A stretch of DNA of 64,000 nt. Source: Crossaster papposus. Its lineage: Eukaryota; Echinodermata; Asteroidea; Velatida; Solasteridae. The stretch lies in NCBI GenBank assembly GCA_037893245.1, contig JBAIAA010000650.1, positions 1,302,001-1,366,000 of the forward strand, written 5' to 3'. Below the pieces are notes generated by a model. That model was not told the DNA's origin, searched no databases, and saw only the letters and a list, made by a program, of their open reading frames with translations. This document shows, in pieces, positions 49,815-62,273 of the stretch. The translations under genes were made by a program, and so were the position numbers. Within the stretch, counting starts at the first letter, position 1; every line of letters starts with the position of its first letter.

Positions 49815-50292
49815 TAATTGGTGATGTTTGGTGGTGCGCTTATAATGTTGTGGTAATTACTTCAAGAGCCACAAGCTTCACAACGGCTGCTCGACTATCA
49901 CGAGGCGAGTTTTAATAACAAAACCCAAATCTACACTGCCTTTTAATTAAACAGATGCGCATAACAAAAGTATTTTATCGAATGTCATTCACTACAAACG
50001 ACTTACCTTTTTGTTTCAACACTGTATTGTGAGTAGACTGTAAAATTGATCAGCACATAACATTGTCTGCCCGATATGTAAACAGGTGGGTTGGGGCGTC
50101 GTCAAAATATCGATTTTTCTATAATTCCATAGTGATTTTTCTTCACAAATATGTTAATTGCTAGAGCAGGTGTACTTAATAATTATTTTTATTAAAAATA
50201 TTCGCATGACATTTTTAGGATCTTTTTTGTAATTACACGGCATATCGAGTCAATGCCAATGTGTAAACATGTGCAGGACATGTCTCATACAG

Positions 50293-50590
50293 GGGCCAAT
50301 TTCATGGACAATTTCATAAGCACAAACAAATTTTTAGCATAAAAACTATTTCTTGGCAAAAACAGGGTTACAAACCAAATTTTCAGGTCGGTAGCTTTGT
50401 TTGGTAATGTTTGTGGCTACGGCTAATTGTACACAAGTGCCATACCGGTGAGTTCAATTTCACAGAACAGCTTAGCAGAAAACATTAATTGCGCAGCAAA
50501 ACGCACTAAGCAAAAATCGACAGCAAGCTGACATTGTAGCTGGTATGTTTTTGCTTGAACAACTTTTTTTCTGTGCTTAGCAGTATACGG
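50293..50590. repeat. Palindromic miniature element, copy 4 (decayed)
   Basis: GGGGCCAATTTCATGGACAA at the left and GAACAGCTTAGCAG / GTGCTTAGCAGTATA internally resemble the family at 21898-22131. Two overlapping copies may be nested here, since GTGAGTTCAATTTCACAGAA at 50450 looks like a second left end. Confidence 0.6.
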
Positions 50591-50916
50591 TAAATTAGTC
50601 TTACCTGTAGGTCGTAAATGTGACGCCCAGTGATGGAGACTGAAGAATTAGGTCGAGATATAAAACAACAGTGATGGGATGGAGGACTAACAAGGCATCT
50701 CTATCTTGCACATGCATAATATACTAGTACCAATTCACAACAAATTAAACATATTTATGACAGCAATAGGACGAAGTTTACCAATCAGTATTGTTCAGTC
50801 GGTTTATCCGTCAGTGTATCTGATGTAGAGTTATTAGGAACGCGCGTAGATTTTAGACATCTGCTCGCCGACAATGCTTCTATTCCATTTGTCATACAAA
50901 AGTAGAAAAACAATAG

Positions 50917-51612
50917 GCGCGCCGGTGTGAAAGGTAATTCTGTCCCCCCTGGTAAATGTGTCCCCCCGGACAGACTTACCAGGCCGTGACCCGGTAAATC
51001 TGTCCGGGGGGACACATTTACCTAGGTATTTCTGTCCCCCTCCAGGTAATTCTGTCTCCCTGCCCAACGTTAAACGTGTCCCCCTGGTAAAATTGTCCCG
51101 TGCAACGTCACAAGTCTAGCACCCACTAGACGCAACAACCAGTGTAGTACAGGTTCACCCATTCACGGTGCATCATTTGTGGCAGACTGTAGGATGTGTA
51201 GCGTACTACAAATTACAGGTGGTCAAAAGTGCTGCCACATCGTGCTGGGTATACAGAATTTGTACGCGAGCAAGAAGTCTGAAAATACTGATTACCGCTA
51301 ATTTCCCTTTCGCGCAGAAACGTAGATCGGTTGATTTAATGAATACAGTTATTTATATTTTTATTTTTATTTTGATAAATCGATGAAGGGAACAGAAGTC
51401 CAAATAATAAATACCATGTGGGCTTTTCATTGAAATAACATCAAAATAACCACTTATGTGTGGAACATTGGGGGACAAAATTACCTAGAGAGGGGACAGA
51501 ATAAACTGGAGGGGGACGGAATTAACGGCTCTAGGGGGACACTTTTACCTAGGTAATTCTGTCCCCCCGGACAATTTTACCGGGGGACAGAATTACCGTC
51601 CACACCGGCCCG
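50917..51612. repeat. Complex foldback element built of GGTAATTCTGTCCCCC units
   Basis: The outer ends (50917-50949 and 51584-51612) are inverted copies: GCCGGTGTG...GGTAATTCTGTCCCCC against its reverse complement. Inside, GGTAA-N(2-5)-TGTCCCCC recurs many times in both orientations. One inner pair, 50951-50980 and 50993-51022, matches at 29 of 30 positions around a 12-nt loop. About 400 bp of unrelated AT-rich DNA lies in the centre. I find no coding frame; the class is unknown to me. Confidence 0.9.
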
Positions 51613-52333
51613 ACACATCTGTGACGTTTTGTTCATAGGATTAACCGGCCGATGCAAGGTCAAATGTATTTGGAATCGTTATTAATTTTTCATCATCGCG
51701 TGGTGTAAAGCGATCAATGAAACTAATAACATAGTTGTACGTACCGGTGTTGGATAGATGGCCGCATATGGCTGTTAAAATGTGGAACTCATCACCGGCA
51801 TTCGATATTGAATTTTACATGTGTTTTGCATTTTTATGATGAGTCAGATTTTATAGTTTAACCTATTCTTCAAAGGATCATATAGTGTAAATGAAGGGGA
51901 CAATGTCGGTGATAATCATAGTACGAAAGAACTATGGACCCGGTTTACAGCCCTCGAATAAATAATAATATATGTTTCGTGTTCTTGGTTGAGGACCGAT
52001 CGAGTTGGCCTTTCTATAATAAGGGATTTGATGAGCTCAGTGCAAAAGCGCCCCTCCAGTTTCATAATAGAACATGGCTATGGTTTAACAAAACAATTAT
52101 AGTGATCGCTCACACAGCCTTAGTCTTTTGCCAAAGGTATATGTTGTTTTGTGTTTATAGTTTTAAAAGTTTCATACATGCCACATGGTAATCATATAGG
52201 GGTGCATGGCAGTAAACCGTGGTCGAGCTTTATATACGTACGTCTGCTTCTTCTCTTTATTTATGCCCGTGCATTGAGGATTATTAACAAATGAGGGCGC
52301 TATTCCGCGTTTACCAGTACATGTATTTTCAGC

Positions 52334-53963
<1,630 letters not shown>

Positions 53964-55748
53964 TACTGTCTTCAAAAGAATCGAATTTGTTTTAATACTT
54001 TTAATCTATTAGTCCTTGCACCATCATAAACTACCTGGCCTGTTAACTCCTTAAACCGTTGCAGTTCTGGAGCAAGTTCATTTTATTGCAAAGTTATCTT
54101 TATTGGACAAAACCTACAATTTATTGTAGATGTTTGCAGAACTTGCCCCAGTTCACCTTTCCTCCATTCTCAAATCGTGACGTAACTTGTGACTTGTGAC
54201 TAGTTGCTCTGGTAGCAAGGTTAATCTAGTTGGACTAGCTAGTCGAACCACGCAGCGTTCGAGTGACATCCACTAAATTGACTTTGATTAATTCTAGTCG
54301 ACTAAGTCTAAGGGTTAGCCAAGACCATTTCAGTGAGAGAGCATTGCAAAATCAGTAGTGTTGTTGATGCATTTGTTTCAATTTTAAGAAGAAAAAACAG
54401 GTGTTGTTTAAGAAGCAGATGTTTTTTATATTTGATATTTGTCACCTGCTGCAACTTATGTATTTTTCTTTTATAATATAGATATGTTAATATTTTAATG
54501 GCCCTTAAAACTGATTGTATGAAAAGTAGTTTTCTCAAATTAAATTTCCTGCAAATTATAACATTTGTCCCTACCACACCGCGACTGTAAAAAGCATTGT
54601 CCACCACCAAGCTTTAAAACCAACCTTGTTGTAAATAGATTCACTTGACAAATACTTGGCCTTGCAGCAAGGATTCCAGACTATTGATTGTTCATCGCAG
54701 CTTTTCTCCCCATTTCTACATAATATCAACCTTTTATGTGTAAAAAGTAAATCGTAAATAATCGTACGTCTTGTGATCAGCTTTCCCAATAAAGAAAACA
54801 TGGTATTGAAAAACCATTTATGGTGGATATAATTATTTTTAATATAAAACACAGGGAAAAACTTAGCAGTATTCTTAATATTAATTGTAACTTGAATAAT
54901 AATCTGGAAACTATGGAGGAAAAGGACAATCGCCTTAAAAGTCTGTCCGATTTAAATACTTTACTTCAGACTTTAGGTTTTATATTACATTGCTATTGGA
55001 ACTGCATCCATACTTTTATTTTCTTGGACTACACAAACATTAGTTTTACACACAGCAAAAGTATACTTATCAATCATAAACCCCGACGAAGTCTACATTG
55101 TTTATATAATGCATCGCCAAAAAACAGGGTTTTTTCTACATGTCAACATGTGATTCTTTTAAATATACACAAATTATATACATGTACACACCATATAATC
55201 ATGAACTGCAACAATACAATGTAAAGAGTGAAAAGCCAGGAAGTATGTAAGGGGTAATTACACCTTGATGGGAAATTAAAAACAAAAATCAGTGTTTTCT
55301 ATGAGGTAAGGATAAAGTATACACCCTATAAGTTTAACGGGTACTAAATTTGGTACTTCTATTGTCATCTATTTTCAGATGGAATATACCACTTGCATGA
55401 ACTTCGACAAGAAACTATCTTGCCAAAACTGAATCTAAACGTTTTAACAAGAGGTGCCTTGTATTGAATACACTTGGTTTTAACCAATTTACCAAGCGAT
55501 TGATGGAGGACACTTGTTGGCGATTAAATCAGATTGGCATTTTGGTCTTGGACACTGCTAAAATTAAATAGGCAAACTGGCTTTGGTTTTCACAGATGCT
55601 AGGAAGTGTTATTGCTCAGCAGAAAATCTGAAATACAAACAACCCTTTTGACGTGAACATCATGAGCTATTTGGTCTTCTGCTGGGCAGATAGATGGAAT
55701 CTAGCACTTGATGGGATGGAGTCTGTTGAGAGGCTTCGTCGACGTGAT
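53964..55748. other. Convergent intergenic region POLR2F / MYCBP
   Basis: POLR2F 3' UTR runs to about 54800 (AATAAA at 54788). The remainder is AT-rich and should include the MYCBP 3' UTR. No coding frame with family resemblance was seen. Confidence 0.55.
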
Positions 55749-57299
55749 CTAGCTCTCGGAGCCCTGTCCCTCATCTGGGTTCTCTTGCTGTAACTGTGGA
55801 AGAGAAGAGAAGGGAAACTTCAATGGGATTTCATGTTTCTTGCAGTATGTTTTTTAATGCTTGTCACGTCTACTTGGGTATAGGAATTGAACCCACAACT
55901 TCCTTGAGGTGTGTCATTAACTCGCATCTCACCTTTGCTCTGAGTTCCTTATTCTCATCTTGCAGTTGCTCCACCTTCTGTTGTAGCTCACTCACTTGTA
56001 GTCTCAGTGCTTCCACGTCGGCTGTCTCTGGACCGGCTACGTTCAGGTGCTGCTTCATGAAGCTGGTAGCCATTAAGTCAAGGACAAATCGGACATATCT
56101 AATTGTTAAATTGTTGACAAAACTCATTAACTGAACTGCCTTATTGTTTGTTTGTTAAGTCGTGGGATGAAAAGGTAAGTTCTCATTTGCCAGTTGCTCG
56201 TTGGTCTCTGTCAAATTTAAGACTGGATCTGTCGAAGAAAACATTTTGAAAGGATACTCTAATGCATTGTTGGGTTTCTCTGGCTCTTCATAGAGCGAGA
56301 CAAGGATCTTAGTGAGAGAGTCCAACACGCCAGCCTTCTCCAGGTACTTTCGGAACTCTTCACGCTTGGAATCTGCAGGCTGCAGCAGGAATAGGTAGAG
56401 AAATAATACAAGGTTAGGCTACGACGAGTATGAAGGATGATTGAACTGAATGAATGATACTAAAATTGTTGGAATACAATTGTTTATCACTATTCACAAC
56501 CGCAATGCATCATGGCCGATGGTAACCAAATGGGCGTGCCGCCAACCATAAATGCGGATTGGATTACTGAATTGTGCAGTGCTCTGGTTGCCCCTTAACT
56601 TTACCCATTCTCACGGTCGGAGGCTGTTCCACCTATTGCACACGCCGTTGGGCAAAGGGGTCGCCCTCCATTCAATTTGTACAGGGAATTACGTGTTTTC
56701 TATGTTTTTGTACAGCAATAAAAAAAATGCATACTTTTTTTCCCGGTGTATCGTGGGAGATTTTGTTACTTTATAAAACAATGAAATTTGAAAATATTTC
56801 GGAGTAGTGTTTAATAGATATTAGACAATAACTAATTATTTAGATTTTTTTCACATAGACCACCACACTATTTATTGCTACTCATTCCCCTTTGAGTCCA
56901 GAGGGGGTGATAACTAACAGCCACCACTGACCAATCAGAGACAAGAAACAGGGCCGGTGACGTCATGCCGACCGCGAGAATGAATGCGCGTTAGCAATTC
57001 TCTTGTGATATTTTGCTATTCGTGATAAATAAATTTGAACCAGACTCCTAAAATAAGTTATGCTTGACATTAAAAATTGCATGCATTTAATCAGCTTTTT
57101 TAATTTATTTGTTGAATACCAAGGTAACTTTTTGAAATAAAAAAGTAGAAATTGTTGAGTATCTTAATATAGCCAGCAGAGGGCGCCCTTGTTTAATAGC
57201 GACTGAGTGAAAAGTGAAACATTTCGACCACCTAAAATGGTTATAAAAACGTTATTACAATACTTTCTGAAGAGATAAACGTACCCTAAATGACGTCAT
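55749..57299 (-). CDS. MYCBP: c-Myc-binding protein MYCBP/AMY-1 (4 exons, 103 aa)
   Basis: Minus-strand exons 57299-57285, 56379-56258, 56062-55933 and 55793-55749 join in phase to 103 residues, exactly the human length. MYCBP binds the N-terminal region of c-Myc and also AKAP-family anchoring proteins, and is found in cytoplasm, nucleus and sperm or cilia. Recognition: PADSKREEFRKYLEKAGVLD then SLTKILVSLYEEPEKP match the human protein closely, and residues about 63-89 form the C-terminal coiled coil (LQVSELQQKVEQLQDENKEL). The first exon encodes only MTSFR (human MAHYK) and is supported by the exact length match and phase. Its ATG overlaps the palindrome ATGACGTCAT, which contains a cAMP-response element. 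It is head to head with TMEM39, start codons 500 bp apart. Confidence 0.95.
56957..56983. promoter_or_regulatory. 27-nt block with CRE (TGACGTCA), also upstream of the ARM-repeat gene
   Basis: GTGACGTCATGCCGACCGC followed by GAGAATGA occurs here and, with one base changed, at 35670-35696. TGACGTCA is the consensus CREB/ATF palindrome. Here it falls in MYCBP intron 1, and the other copy lies upstream of the ARM-repeat gene. It could be a shared regulatory block or a scrap of a repeat. Confidence 0.45.
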
Positions 57300-57799
57300 A
57301 TTTGTTTCTGTCAGAATTTACGATGAAGGATCAAAGCTTTGCAAAATGAACGTCGAGAAAGAGTTTTTAGAATTCGCTCTGATCTTTGCTCTTCGTACGC
57401 TGGTACGTGCAGGTTGCTATGCGAAATAAATAATAAATTTCGTGTGAAATGGTCCGACTCATAAAATATACATATTTCGAGAAAAATCTTGTTTAGTTTT
57501 AAAATACTTGTTTTAAAATTTCTCATTTAAAATAAATTGAACTGTTTAATTTGGTATTTTGTTGTACATTGCGTGTCTTTAGTTAAACATATACAAATTT
57601 AACAATACTTAAAATAAAGAAATAATTGTACAAGAGTCGAAGGTACGGTTTTCTTTTTTTCTTCAAAAGAGGGCGCTGTTTAAAGTTATTTTCGGGATAT
57701 GGTGAAAAAGTTCGTAGAAAAGTTGACAGCTGTTGATTTCATGAAGTTAAATTCGAAGCGTTTTCCCCATTTTCCTTTGTCCTGTTATCACCGAGGAGA
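57300..57799. promoter_or_regulatory. Bidirectional promoter region MYCBP (-) / TMEM39 (+)
   Basis: Only 500 bp separates the two start codons, so both promoters must lie here or overlap the genes. A CRE palindrome (57291-57298) overlaps the MYCBP start. The DNA is AT-rich, with AGAGGGCGCTGTTT at about 57667. No TATA box is clear. A 5' UTR intron in either gene would widen the true spacing. Confidence 0.5.
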
Positions 57800-60700
57800 A
57801 TGGCCGGAGGACGGAGAGGTCCCGGTAGACCACAGCTGAGCCGGACGGCCCCGCCTCCACCGATGCACGCCACAAATGTGTTGGGAAACTCTGCGCAAAC
57901 GACCATGACCACAAGCACCATCCGACACAGGTCGGTGAATCAAGCTGATTTATTTATATATATCCTCGATCATCCTATTTCTGCGCACATAAGAGTTTGC
58001 AACCTAGTAGCTTAAAACTAAAAGAGCAACCACTCTTTTCATCAACAAAACTTATATTGTTGGCTCACTACCTTCCACCATGCCGACTAACAAAGCAAAA
58101 TTCTCTTTATTTGTAGCGACAAGCGGGGAATTCCAAAGCGTGCAGTTTTGGCGTTCAGAAATAAATCCTGCCTAAATCTGCGCAGTGGGGCGCTTCATGG
58201 AAAATCTACGGTGTCCGGGCCATGCAACTCAAGAACAACATTTTTTACTCCTTGATTTTGGAAAATATATTAGCTTGAACATTTTTAACATATTTATTTC
58301 CCTTTTTTTCCAATGCCAGCACACTTTTCGTAATTTCAAGAAGAATTCGGCATAATGGTTGAATTCTCAATGGATAATTGTTAATTTTTTTTATTTACAA
58401 AGGCATATATTTTCAATATACATACAATTTATACATATTTACCTATTTAATATATGTAGACCCCAGTTTGTATTGTTATCATTGAAGAAATATATTAATA
58501 AATTTTGAAATGTACATTAATATTGAAACAATTAATTCAATTAAATATAGTAGGGTTAGCTCTACACGAGTGTTCATGAATCATACTCTCAGTCAAACTA
58601 AACTAAAGACTGCCGTGCTCTGGATTCATACTGAAATGGCTTTGTATGCTCTTTAGGAAATACAAAATAGTTTTACAATATTACAAATTGTCACCTCAGA
58701 CGTTCAAACTCAAAACCTCTCGTTCTAATATTAACAATCTTTATGATAATCGTTTATACAAGGTACACCCAGGACCAAGTTGTGCGTTTTATTGTTCATT
58801 TCAAGTAGCAATTGGTTCGCTGAGTTTTTAGAAGGGTGCATCAATAAACTCAGTTGTTGATTAGGCCTAAATTAATAAAAAATACAAATAAACCTAATAT
58901 AATATTTAAATGCCTTAATAAATTGACCCCTCCTCAGATTTGGTATCCTGAACAATCTTTATAGATCATCCAATGTCATATATTCAACATCCCAATCAAC
59001 AGAGAAAATTGTAAAGATGTCAGATTTTAATAGGTATGACAGAAGAAAATTCCAAAATAATATAAGAAACATGTCTTCTTTGTTGCACCGCAAGTCTTAA
59101 ACCCCCCTAAAAAAAAAAATGAATTATATAGGACACGGTAGCTATAATACTGACGACAGAGGGCGACCAACAAAGTTTACCGTGCGGTCATCTTTTCGAC
59201 TTCTGCAGGCCCGAAAGCCTCTACCAACAATTGTACCTAGTAAATTAGCTGTAAAAAGCAGATTTTTTTCAATTTTTGCCCGACAAACCGTTAGAACATT
59301 CACTTTACATATTTTTTCGGTGGTTGTGAAAGTTCATGCCTCAAAGAATACGATCCTAGTGACGGTACATCATTTTAAAGACGCGCGCGTTGCCAAATTG
59401 AAATTAAAGGCGAGTGCGCAGAAATAGGACCGCGTAGATTTAGGGGGTCTGACGATAATTATTATCAGGATGTACGTTTTGTTTCTTTTATCCATTTTAT
59501 CAATTTATTTTTCTTTGTCTAGAAATGGGCCAGGTGCCATGGCAACCAGCACCCCTTTAAAAACCCTGATCACTATCACGCCCATCCAGCACCCGATTAT
59601 TCCTGTCCTGCCAGTAGAAGGCAGTTTGACCTTTGAGGTCACTGTGGTGCTGTATCTGTTGACCGTGCTCTTCCTGCAGTATGTGAACATCTACAAGACG
59701 GTGTGGTGGCTGCCAATGTCACCATCCCAGACTGCAATGGTTAGTTTCATAATTGTATTTGATTGCAGTAATGTAGTCGAATGACGAATCCATCACAAGT
59801 CCTCACCAATTATTTTCATTTTTTTTATTACAGAATCTGTATTTAATTGACCCATATCTTGTGATGTTCATCATCATCGTTCTGATTAGACGCCTTGTCT
59901 GGAGCTTCATTGTGGAGGTATGTGTATTCCCCACCCTGTCCCCCACCCTGTCCCCCACCCTGTCCCCCACCCTGTCCCCCACCCTGTCCCCCACCCTGTC
60001 CCCCACCCTGTCCCCCACCCTGTCCCCCACCCTGTCCCCCACCCTGTCCCCCACCCTGTCCTTCTATTTTTTATACTTGGCTTTATTTTGTTTGTAAATC
60101 ATCTAAATGAGAGATTTTTCAACTAACCCAGGTTTACAAAGATGCCAAGGTCTTCTCTGTGCTGTACTACCTGATCAGAGCCGTCAAGTTTATTCTAATG
60201 GTTGGCGTCCTGGGATTGGCTGTCTGGTCGCTATGTAAACTGTTCCTTAGCAACTCGCCGCTCAATCTGTTCTTCCTGGCATACCCGTGAGTTTGAGTTT
60301 TGTGCATTGTCAGTTGTCATTTGAGTTTCCTGGTTTTTTTTTAACAGAATAACAGTTGTTCCTGCTACAGGAGAGTTCAAATTTCTTTTTCTTTCCAAGA
60401 TAAGAAATGTTAATTTCTTATCACTCGCTTACTATTGCAGAGGTCTCAACCACGCAAACACCAATTTGCTGGTTGATATCGGAAGTAGCATTAGTGATCA
60501 ATTGTACAGAAAGTCTACCCAATACATATCATTGATAACAGATAGATTGTTTCTGTACCTCAGCCTTGTGTCGTACTTCCTCCTCTACGGCCTGACCTTT
60601 GACCTCAACAAGTCCGTCTTCGCCGTAGTCGTCAACAAGCTCTGGCCGCGGGGAGAGGCCGCCTCCAATCACGCCTCCCCCCTCGACAAATCTGTCTTTG

Positions 60701-62273
60701 CCTCTCCGCCCTGCTCCCCGTTGCCAAACTCCACGTACGAGACCACGCAGCACAAGTGCACCCACGTTCCGGTCGAGGTGCGCAAAGAGGCTGACGTTCT
60801 GAAGTACGACTTCAACGCCCGGATGAAGAACGTCCTCTTCAATTCTATGGTCTGTGCCTACTATGTAGGCTTTGTGCCGATCTGTTTTCTTCAGGTGAAT
60901 TCAATTTGTGGTTTTGCCTAAATAAAGTTTTGAAGGACATTTAACAGTCGTAAATTCTGTATGATCGTGTATGACCGTATGTATCATTCTAAGTTAAAAT
61001 TGTTTTGATGCCCAGCCATCTTCAAAAGGAAAGAAGTTGATGTCGGATTCGTTTGGACTAAAAACATGTGTTGCTTTCTTCTTATTTCAGCCGTCCATGT
61101 ACCTTGACCTGTGGTGGGCGTGTCTCATGATTGCTTTCGTCTGGATCAACTCCTTTATAATGTTCAGCTGCCACTTCTTGCCAGCGTACTACTGCGACGC
61201 CCTCCACCGATGCTCCTTACACCTCGGCAGGTGGCAGAAGGTGGATCACGGGTACAGCAACACCCCACAACACGTGTGAGTCAAGGGGCAGGGCAGGGCC
61301 AAGACAGGACAGGATGGGGTTGGGTTGGGTTGGGTTGGGCAAGGCGCAACGGGGCGGTGCGGGGCGGCAAATGCAAAGATTTGAGAGAATTGTTTTTCTG
61401 TTTACAGTAAATATTTTTGTTGTGAATTTAGAACTTTTGCAGCTTTTCGACTTTGATTAGTTTTAACTGATAATTTTCACGGTACCATTCTGTCACAAGT
61501 TATGGCAAAAAAAGCAAGTAGATTGTTATGAACCTAACCACTCTAAGAGACGTAACTTATGAAAACAATTATCTTTGATTATTTTCTAAAGATGGTCTGA
61601 CACGACTGTGTGGCCCCAAGGCGTGTTGGTGAGGTACAACAAGGGCCTGTACAAGGCCATGGGACAGCAGAACGTGGCGCTTCCCTCGGACGGATCTTAC
61701 GCCCGATTCTATGTAAGTCAGAACAGGCCACAGAGGGATCCAATATTCCAAAATATTCATTTTTTTGAGTTGCGTTCGAATCCCACCTGAGCCAATATGT
61801 GGATTGGGTTTTTAGTTCTTGCCTGATTCCGAGTTTCCCCCAGGATATATTCTTCTTGGGTTTTCCTCCCACCTCTAAAACTATAACTTCTACCAGTTGT
61901 CTTCTCTCTACAGGTTTCTTCAGGCTTGCGAACTACACTGCGCAACATACCTTGGTTTCATTACCAGAAAGGGTTATTATTAAAAATAATTGTAAATATT
62001 GATATTGTGTGCCACATTTTCCATTGGTTTCTTCGCCTTTTATCTTGGTAGTTTATGTTCCATCAGCCGCTGCGGGTTCTCAACGGTCTCCTGTGCCTCC
62101 AGATCAGCGTCATCTTATTCCAGCTGTATCTCCTATTCATGCACTCCCACTGGAATCACGTCATCTCTCTCTCCTTGCTCCTCTTCTGCAACTACTACGT
62201 CCTCTTTAAGCTGCTGAGAGACCGGATAATCCTGGGCAAGGCTTATCACATCAAGGAGGAGGAAGTGGAATAG
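57800..62273 (+). CDS. TMEM39A: Transmembrane protein 39 (TMEM39A/SUSR2 family; 8 exons, 522 aa)
   Basis: Exons 57800-57930, 59523-59739, 59834-59917, 60132-60286, 60441-60894, 61091-61275, 61592-61712 and 62052-62273 join in phase to 522 residues (human TMEM39A 488). TMEM39A is a multipass ER protein that controls autophagy by steering the PtdIns4P phosphatase SAC1 to COPII; the worm TMEM-39 aids collagen secretion. [15 protein letters not shown] matches the vertebrate start. [57 protein letters not shown] and [18 protein letters not shown] are family blocks. About seven or eight hydrophobic segments are visible. Exon 5 carries an Ala/Ser/Pro-rich insert (about residues 245-275) that accounts for the extra length. 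Vertebrates have A and B copies; this is a single pre-duplication member, so the A label is nominal. Confidence 0.96.
57931..59522. other. Intron 1 of TMEM39
   Basis: 1.6 kb, mostly AT-rich. The open frame at 59119-59427 (about 100 codons) resembles nothing I know. No dispersed element could be assigned. Confidence 0.5.
59929..60060. repeat. 12-bp minisatellite CCCCACCCTGTC, 11 perfect copies, TMEM39 intron 3
   Basis: Eleven consecutive identical 12-mers fill 132 bp, beginning 11 bp after the exon 3 splice donor. Because 12 is a multiple of three, all frames stay open and give Pro-Cys-Pro, His-Pro-Val-Pro or Gly-Asp-Arg-Val repeats that are not genes. Perfect identity implies recent expansion. 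Confidence 0.98.
61280..61370. repeat. G-rich GGGCA / GGGTT repeat after TMEM39 exon 6
   Basis: GGGGCAGGGCAGGGCC is followed by GGTTGGGTTGGGTTGGG and GGGGCGGTGCGGGGCGG. The run starts within 10 bp of the splice donor at 61275 and has strong quadruplex potential on the transcript strand. Confidence 0.85.
61768..61985 (+). repeat. tRNA-derived SINE, second copy, in TMEM39 intron 7
   Basis: GCGTTCGAATCCCACCTGAG (box B) leads into CCAATATGTGGATTGGGTTT, TTTTCCTCCCACCTCTAAAA and CAGGTTTCTTCAGGCTTGCG. This is the same body as 23477-23757 with about 15-20% differences and a short AT tail. The 5' head is missing. Confidence 0.85.

Larger units (their letters stand above)
49815..52333. other. Divergent region RING-NHL (-) / POLR2F (+)
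   Basis: 2.5 kb holds both 5' flanks. It contains a decayed palindromic miniature element (50293-50590) and the foldback element at 50917-51612. The open frames at 50785-51386 are by-products of the repeats. No extra gene was seen. The POLR2F promoter should be just before 52334. Confidence 0.55.

Noticed and set aside
48153..49817. Plus-strand frames of 143-175 codons under the RING-NHL gene
   Set aside because: They are antisense shadows of a high-GC coding exon whose minus-strand protein is clearly recognisable.
59803..60126. Open frames with Gly-Asp-Arg-Val, Pro-Cys-Pro or His-Pro-Val-Pro repeats
   Set aside because: They are all readings of the 12-bp minisatellite in TMEM39 intron 3. 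The exon-intron structure of TMEM39 explains the region.
61999..62217. Ser/Thr-rich alternative frames at the TMEM39 last exon
   Set aside because: They overlap exon 8 (62052-62273), whose frame matches the TMEM39 C terminus ([14 protein letters not shown]).
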